From Lithospermum erythrorhizon (Eukaryota > Streptophyta > Magnoliopsida > Boraginales > Boraginaceae): DNA of 64,000 bases. The notes below the pieces were generated by a model that ran no database searches, was not told the origin of the DNA, and saw only the letters and a program-made list of their open reading frames with translations. Made by a program: the position numbers and the translations under genes. Shown one piece after another: positions 59,096 to 64,000 of this stretch (its first letter is position 1; each line of letters starts with the position of its first letter). Location: assembly GCA_019722365.1 (NCBI GenBank), contig JADFUC010001356.1, positions 62,001-126,000 of the forward strand, written 5' to 3'.

Positions 59096-61400
59096 TATAG
59101 AAGGAAACATGGATAATTCTACGGTCCTTACTAGACGCTGCAAACGGTTATCGACGGCGACACGCCCTGCTAAGACGGAGGCGCAAATCCGGCCTACGCC
59201 CACGCTCCACCGAATTCAGCGGGCTTAGTGCGCCAACGCTGACGCGCACACCGAGAATTATCGGCAAGACACCCGTGCGCTGAAGTCAACTGACCTCGCC
59301 TACCCAACGAACCCCAAACGGACGTTCGGTTGGATCAAGCCGACGTCCGATTCATGTAAAAGTTAATAGCTTTATCCATCACAACATTAATCTATTTACA
59401 CTATATTGCAACAAAAAAAGAAACCACACACATACATGAAAAAAAAATCCATAAATATCTAAATCGAAACCAACAAAATCATAAACAAACTTCAAACATC
59501 CGAACTACGCTTTTAACATCATCCATTAATAAAAAACAAACCATAAACATTAAACTAGCTGTAAAAGCCTTCATCCATATATAAAACAAAATAAACAAAG
59601 GTTCATTTATAAAAGAAAATAAAAAACATGTAATATTATTCTTCATCTATCATATTCGGGATTCAGCGCTGAAAGATCAGTCGACGCGGATACCCTTTGA
59701 CATACCATATATCACGCTTTCAATTTAGTTATTGATGATCAACGGAATCCAAACGCATCTTCAATCCTCCGTGATTCCAAGTTGCATATTCTTCAAACCT
59801 ACACATTTCAATACTCAATAAAAATAACGACGGTGTATATAATTTAATCAATATAGAATACATTGCATCTTCGTACTTTGTACATATTCAACAACATCTC
59901 ACGGTCTCCTCATAGACTAGAATCATGGTCACACATCGACGAGAAGCACGGCGAAGCTATTATCTAGGACCTCGAATACGAGGGAGTGATCCCCTGCGGG
60001 GATCTCTTGTGTGTCCATCCTCAGGAGGTCAGCGCGCTACTACACCCATTTTGTTCCCAAATTTTCACGATACCTCAGATAATTCATACACCTCCCATTT
60101 TGACCACACTTCATCTTTCCACCAATATATTTCTTGATGGTCAAGTGATTGCTCCCCAATCTTTTGTAGTTGAAACCCACAAATTCAGTGCATTTCATTA
60201 TTCACATTTACCTGGCCATTTACCAAGAAATTGGATATCAACATACCATACGGCAAAGTAACGATTTTCCTACTCCTATCCATATTTTAATAATCAATCT
60301 AGTAAATTGGATCTTCTTCATTCAATAAAGCATACGCGACCAAGCGCATTTAACGATACTTCAAGAGATTGATCGTTGTTTTAGCAGTACCAAAATATCT
60401 TTTACAATCTTAAAGCTAACTTTGTCGACGGTCATCAGGACAGCTTCCAGTTCCTTTTATCATCATCACACATTCTATAATTGTTAAAATAACTACTTGG
60501 TTCATCCGAAGTAAACGGACAATTTAAACTCCAAATTTCTAGAGATCATCATCTCGTAAAAGCGGTCATTATAGTCCTCAATTTCAAATTTTTGAGCTAT
60601 CAGCATAACTAAAAATGCTTTTTTTACCATGAACATGCAAAGTAATTGAATCATTCGGTGATCCACTGCATATACATATAAATTCTCTGACTAATTTCTG
60701 GCATTTCATATACAATTAAACTTAGCAAGATTCAACCATTCAAGCGAAAATTCAAACTAACAATGGCATTTGTACCTTCAAGTTCTTTTTCATCAACATA
60801 CATACCCGGCCTGGATTGCTTTCTCTGGCAACTCACAGCCTGGGCCGGGTTCTAATGGGGCGGGGCGGTGGCGGCGTGCATTCTCCCTCATTTTTCCCTC
60901 CTCATTTGCTTCTTTCTCCTCCCTCCCCTCATAAGGAGCAATTTCTTGACAGGAATAATCGGTATTAATTAAGAAATAAGAAATGTAAAAATGTGTTCTT
61001 TGAGTGTTATGTAACACTTTGCATACTTAAATTTAGGAAAAAGTGACGAAGTTTCAGAGTAGGCGAGAGAAAAGACATGAAATTGTATTGTCGTGAATCG
61101 TTACAAAATGTGTATAAATTTAATCTCGACAGGCCTGAGCAATTTATAAGTGCGTGAAATCGTTTATTAATCCATCCACCGACTTCTATACTGTGACGTC
61201 CGTTTACGATCTGACTTCCGCTTTGAAGTATAATATAATTATGGATGTCAAGTAATGTAAACGGACGCCCCTCTTTCGCTTAATAGAAAACTCCACTTCA
61301 CTGTGAAAGTGACATCCGCTTTAGTTGCTGTGACGCCCAGCTCGATGTGAGCATATGTAAATGGACATCTGCTCAAGATGGGGGACGTCCATGGACCATA
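59096..61400. mobile_element. Candidate non-autonomous DNA transposon with subterminal gacgtccg array
   Basis: On the right (61190-61395) seven variants of tgacgtccgctt occur in both orientations: gacgtccgttt, gacttccgcttt, aacggacgcccc, gacatccgcttt, gacgcccag, ggacatctgct and ggacgtccatgg. On the left, aacggacgttcgg and gccgacgtccgattc lie at about 59318-59355 next to a GC-rich block (59130-59340). Arrays of a short motif near both ends are typical transposase-binding regions of CACTA and related DNA transposons. Terminal inverted repeats and target duplications are not identified, and nothing in between is recognised as coding. Confidence 0.35.
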
Positions 61401-61628
61401 TTTTATTGAAAACTTTCTACTAAGATAATCATAAAATATGAAATGAAAAATATAAACTTATTTTTTATTAAGCCGTTTCACATTTTATACTCTCGCTGGC
61501 CAGAGTTTACATTATCAACATAATAAATTAAAGAAGTACAAGTTCATTCTCGATCTAACTCATCTTCCTCATCAGAAAGCAAATCATCATATCTTCTTCT
61601 TCCGTTCTTTCTATTTCATCAAGCTGGA

Positions 61629-64000
61629 TGTGAATAACCGTCGCGATTCGTTAACAAAATAAACTAAAAATACGAAATTATTAATTTATTTCCTCGTAAA
61701 ATCGAACCCACTAAATATTTTATGCTCGTGAATGTTTGTGTTCTGCTAATTGGTTTTGATTAAATTAAAACGGTAAGATCGAAATGAATTCAGCCGCCCG
61801 GGATTTTCACCGACGCTGGCCCAACCCAATCCACAGCCACCTAATAGTCCATTATAAGCCCAAAACCCCAAGCAAACCCAACCCAGCCTCTTCCTTTTCC
61901 CGCCGGTATCACCTCTCGACGATCCTTTGGTTTTATATTTTCTTTTTTCTTTTTCTTTTTTCAATTTTCTCCCTCAATTCTCAACCTTTGGAGCTAAAAT
62001 TTTCTTGAGAAGTTTCTCCACATCATCCCTGGGCTGCTTCAAGGTAAAAAGGTGCGAGCATTTTTGAGCATTTTGCGGAAATCTCAAACCTTTGACTTTT
62101 GTTGACTTTGTGATTTTGAATTTTATCGTTCGATTTATTCTGGCTTATGGGGACATTATTCGGGATCGAATATGATGTTTGATGCAATTTCGATGTTTTG
62201 TGATAGTTGACCTTTTGGAATTTCAACACTCTTGGATTTTGGATAAATTATTGAATGTAATTATCAAGAAAGCCTAAATTGTAACATGTGAATTGATAAC
62301 GATCGATATTCAGTGTAAAGTGTAGTTATAAATAAGAATGACTTTCGGCGACGCGGTTGATTTTTGTTAAAATGTACAAGCTAATGTAAATAAGTTAGCC
62401 GAATCGCGATCGCGATTGTTTTGGGATACAAGTATGAATTATGCTCGGCTGGTAACAAATTGCGCTTCTAATTTATCGTGAGCGAATTTTGGGGTAAGAA
62501 ACTAACTTGCTGACAGTCGGTAGTTACGGGTTAAAGTCGATCGAGAAGTGCTTAAATTGGAATTTCAAACTATTTGGAAACGCGAGTTCAATAAGATATA
62601 GTATTTATCATCGAATTAGTCCGGTACGTAGGTTTTGTCGCCAAAATCGCTATCAACACATAACGGGTAACCTTTACTACGTGAACCGTAGAAATTTATA
62701 AACGGAAACGTTTAAAGAACGGTATTTAAATTAGGATAAAAGCGGTCAAATGGTTAACAGTCAGGATTTTATTTTTTTGTAATGTGTCTGCTCGTACTGC
62801 GACATTTTAACAAACATGGCGATCGAAATGATCGCTTTCGCCAATGTACTACCTAAGTAGGATTTATCACCGCTTGTTAACTTATTTATGTTCGGGTGTT
62901 TGTAATGGTAAATCGATCAGGACAATGTATCCAGACATGTGACTCATCTATGTGTATAGTCAGCGACCGCAAATTGCTGACCAGATGATTTATGGCGCTG
63001 TCGGTGGAGTGGTATTTATATTTGAACATAATTATATTTTAGTGTAAATTATTGAGTATGTCTACGCCGTAGGTATTCCCCGTATTCAAGGCCGAGTAAA
63101 ATTGTGCGCTGAAGCGGTCCGGGAGCGTATATCCGCTGAAAAATGTTTTGTACGTATTTGGTTGTATCATGTGGTGTTATAGGTGTTACTTGGAAACTGG
63201 GCTGCGGTGTTTGTCGTTGTGTCGACATCAGAGCCGCCAGGCGCTTTGTGGATGTCGAGACGATGCGGGCGCTCAAGGGCGAAATTTAAAAAAGCGATTT
63301 AATTGTTATATAGCATTTACGCGAGTGTTCGGCGCGGTACCAGGAAAAAAGGACGAATTATTATATATGTTTGCTGTCATGCTCAAGTATGAAACTGGCC
63401 GAAAAGGACGAACGTTATATATTACGTGGTCAGGGTTTCATTTTTGTATCCATTTAATCGTGATTGTTCCGCTAACGTGTCAGCGCATTTTGTCCGTTAC
63501 GCTGATTTAAACGCTGCCCGGTGGCTACGTAGTCGAACCTCGCATTTGCGTGCTTTTATTCCGGCTTAGACTCTACGATGCTGTCTCAGAATAGATGACA
63601 TTTTCAGACAGTACTTGTATAACTCGTATTTACCCATCCTATCATGTATGATCGACGATATATATATAGTGGCGTATATATATATATATGTATGGGCGTA
63701 TATGTATGTATTTATCCTGCATCAGAGTGCTTCATTCGGATACGCGGTAAGTTACCATCCCACATCCGCTTCCACTAGTTCCCTGCCGAGCTTACCCCTT
63801 TCCCCAATCTTCAGTCGGGACAGTGCCTTTTTGGAAGCAATGAGTCGCGAGTGTTCAGACTCTCACGAGGCTGGTAGACGGCTGGGCCAGATCCCTGGCA
63901 AATTCCTCTTTTTCATTATCACTTGATGTAGACGCTTTCTTTCTACTTGGGGATTCTGAGATGTCGAATTTGTAATATATTTTGTGATTTTGATTGCTAA
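61629..64000 (+). repeat. LTR of the second Gypsy-type family (copy 2), truncated by window end
   Basis: Begins tgtgaataaccgtcgcgatt and follows the copy at 34578-36988 throughout: tttggagctaaaattttc, gaagtttctcc, aaggtaaaaaggtgcg, cctttgacttttgttgac, ttattttt.tgtaatg.tgtctgctcgtac, gcgtatatatatatatat and catccgcttccacta. It continues to the window edge, where copy 1 has a further ~300 bp before its end. No polypurine-tract context precedes it, so it is a 5' LTR or a solo LTR. Minus- and plus-strand frames within it are not conserved in copy 1. Confidence 0.6.

Noticed and set aside
59130..59340. GC-rich block considered as rRNA spacer or rRNA gene fragment
   Set aside because: Although it contains a phrase resembling the start of large-subunit rRNA, the surrounding conserved 5.8S or 26S sequence is absent; it fits transposon subterminal DNA better.
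1..64000. CRISPR arrays, bacterial operons, organelle DNA insertions
   Set aside because: No regularly spaced identical repeats, no ribosome-binding-site-led gene strings, and no recognisable chloroplast or mitochondrial gene sequence were seen.

Overview
This is nuclear DNA of a flowering plant, most likely a eudicot. It is AT-rich, has short GT-AG introns, contains a plant-specific kinesin-7 gene with thirteen coding exons, and is dominated by plant-type transposable elements (Stowaway-like MITEs, hAT elements, chromovirus-type Gypsy, non-coding Copia-like LTR derivatives, a plant LINE). The species cannot be named from the sequence alone. I found no tRNA, rRNA or CRISPR, and no bacterial-type operons.

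Layout. At 0.2-1.9 kb lies a decayed LINE on the minus strand, followed by simple repeats and a Stowaway-like MITE (3.05-3.4 kb). At 4.6-5.5 kb are the last three exons of a peptide-methionine sulfoxide reductase A5-like gene; the exon that should carry the catalytic motif was not found. From 6.3 to 17 kb there is a second MITE, a decayed autonomous hAT transposon (about 7.5-13.1 kb) holding a tandem array that is itself split by a non-autonomous hAT-like element, and a second such element at 16.0-16.8 kb. A small unrecognised spliced coding unit sits on the minus strand at 17.3-17.7 kb.

From 18.7 to 44.5 kb is a nest of LTR retroelements: a minus-strand non-coding element (LARD-1), a degraded plus-strand Gypsy chromovirus (23.2-32.6 kb), and a second copy of the non-coding family (LARD-2, 33.1-44.5 kb) whose interior is interrupted by about 7 kb of other LTR material, including a solo-like LTR of a second Gypsy-type family. 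Another copy of that LTR runs off the window end (61.6-64 kb).

The one clearly intact protein gene is the minus-strand kinesin-7 (46.3-51.9 kb), which I reconstruct exon by exon to 962 residues with all nucleotide-binding motifs and the C-terminal NACK-type domain. Upstream of it, 52.6-54.1 kb is a non-coding block with a recognisable pol II promoter (direct repeats, CCAAT, TATA), probably a solo LTR or a pararetrovirus-like relic. From 54 to 61.6 kb there is little except two short unassigned ORFs and a candidate DNA transposon with a subterminal motif array.

The genes do not form a pathway. The window is a gene-poor repeat nest around a cytoskeletal motor gene and a truncated redox-repair gene. 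I did not find a convincing new biological system. The items most worth a second look are the 17.3-17.7 kb coding unit, the unequal Gypsy LTRs, and the relationships within the LARD and hAT families.
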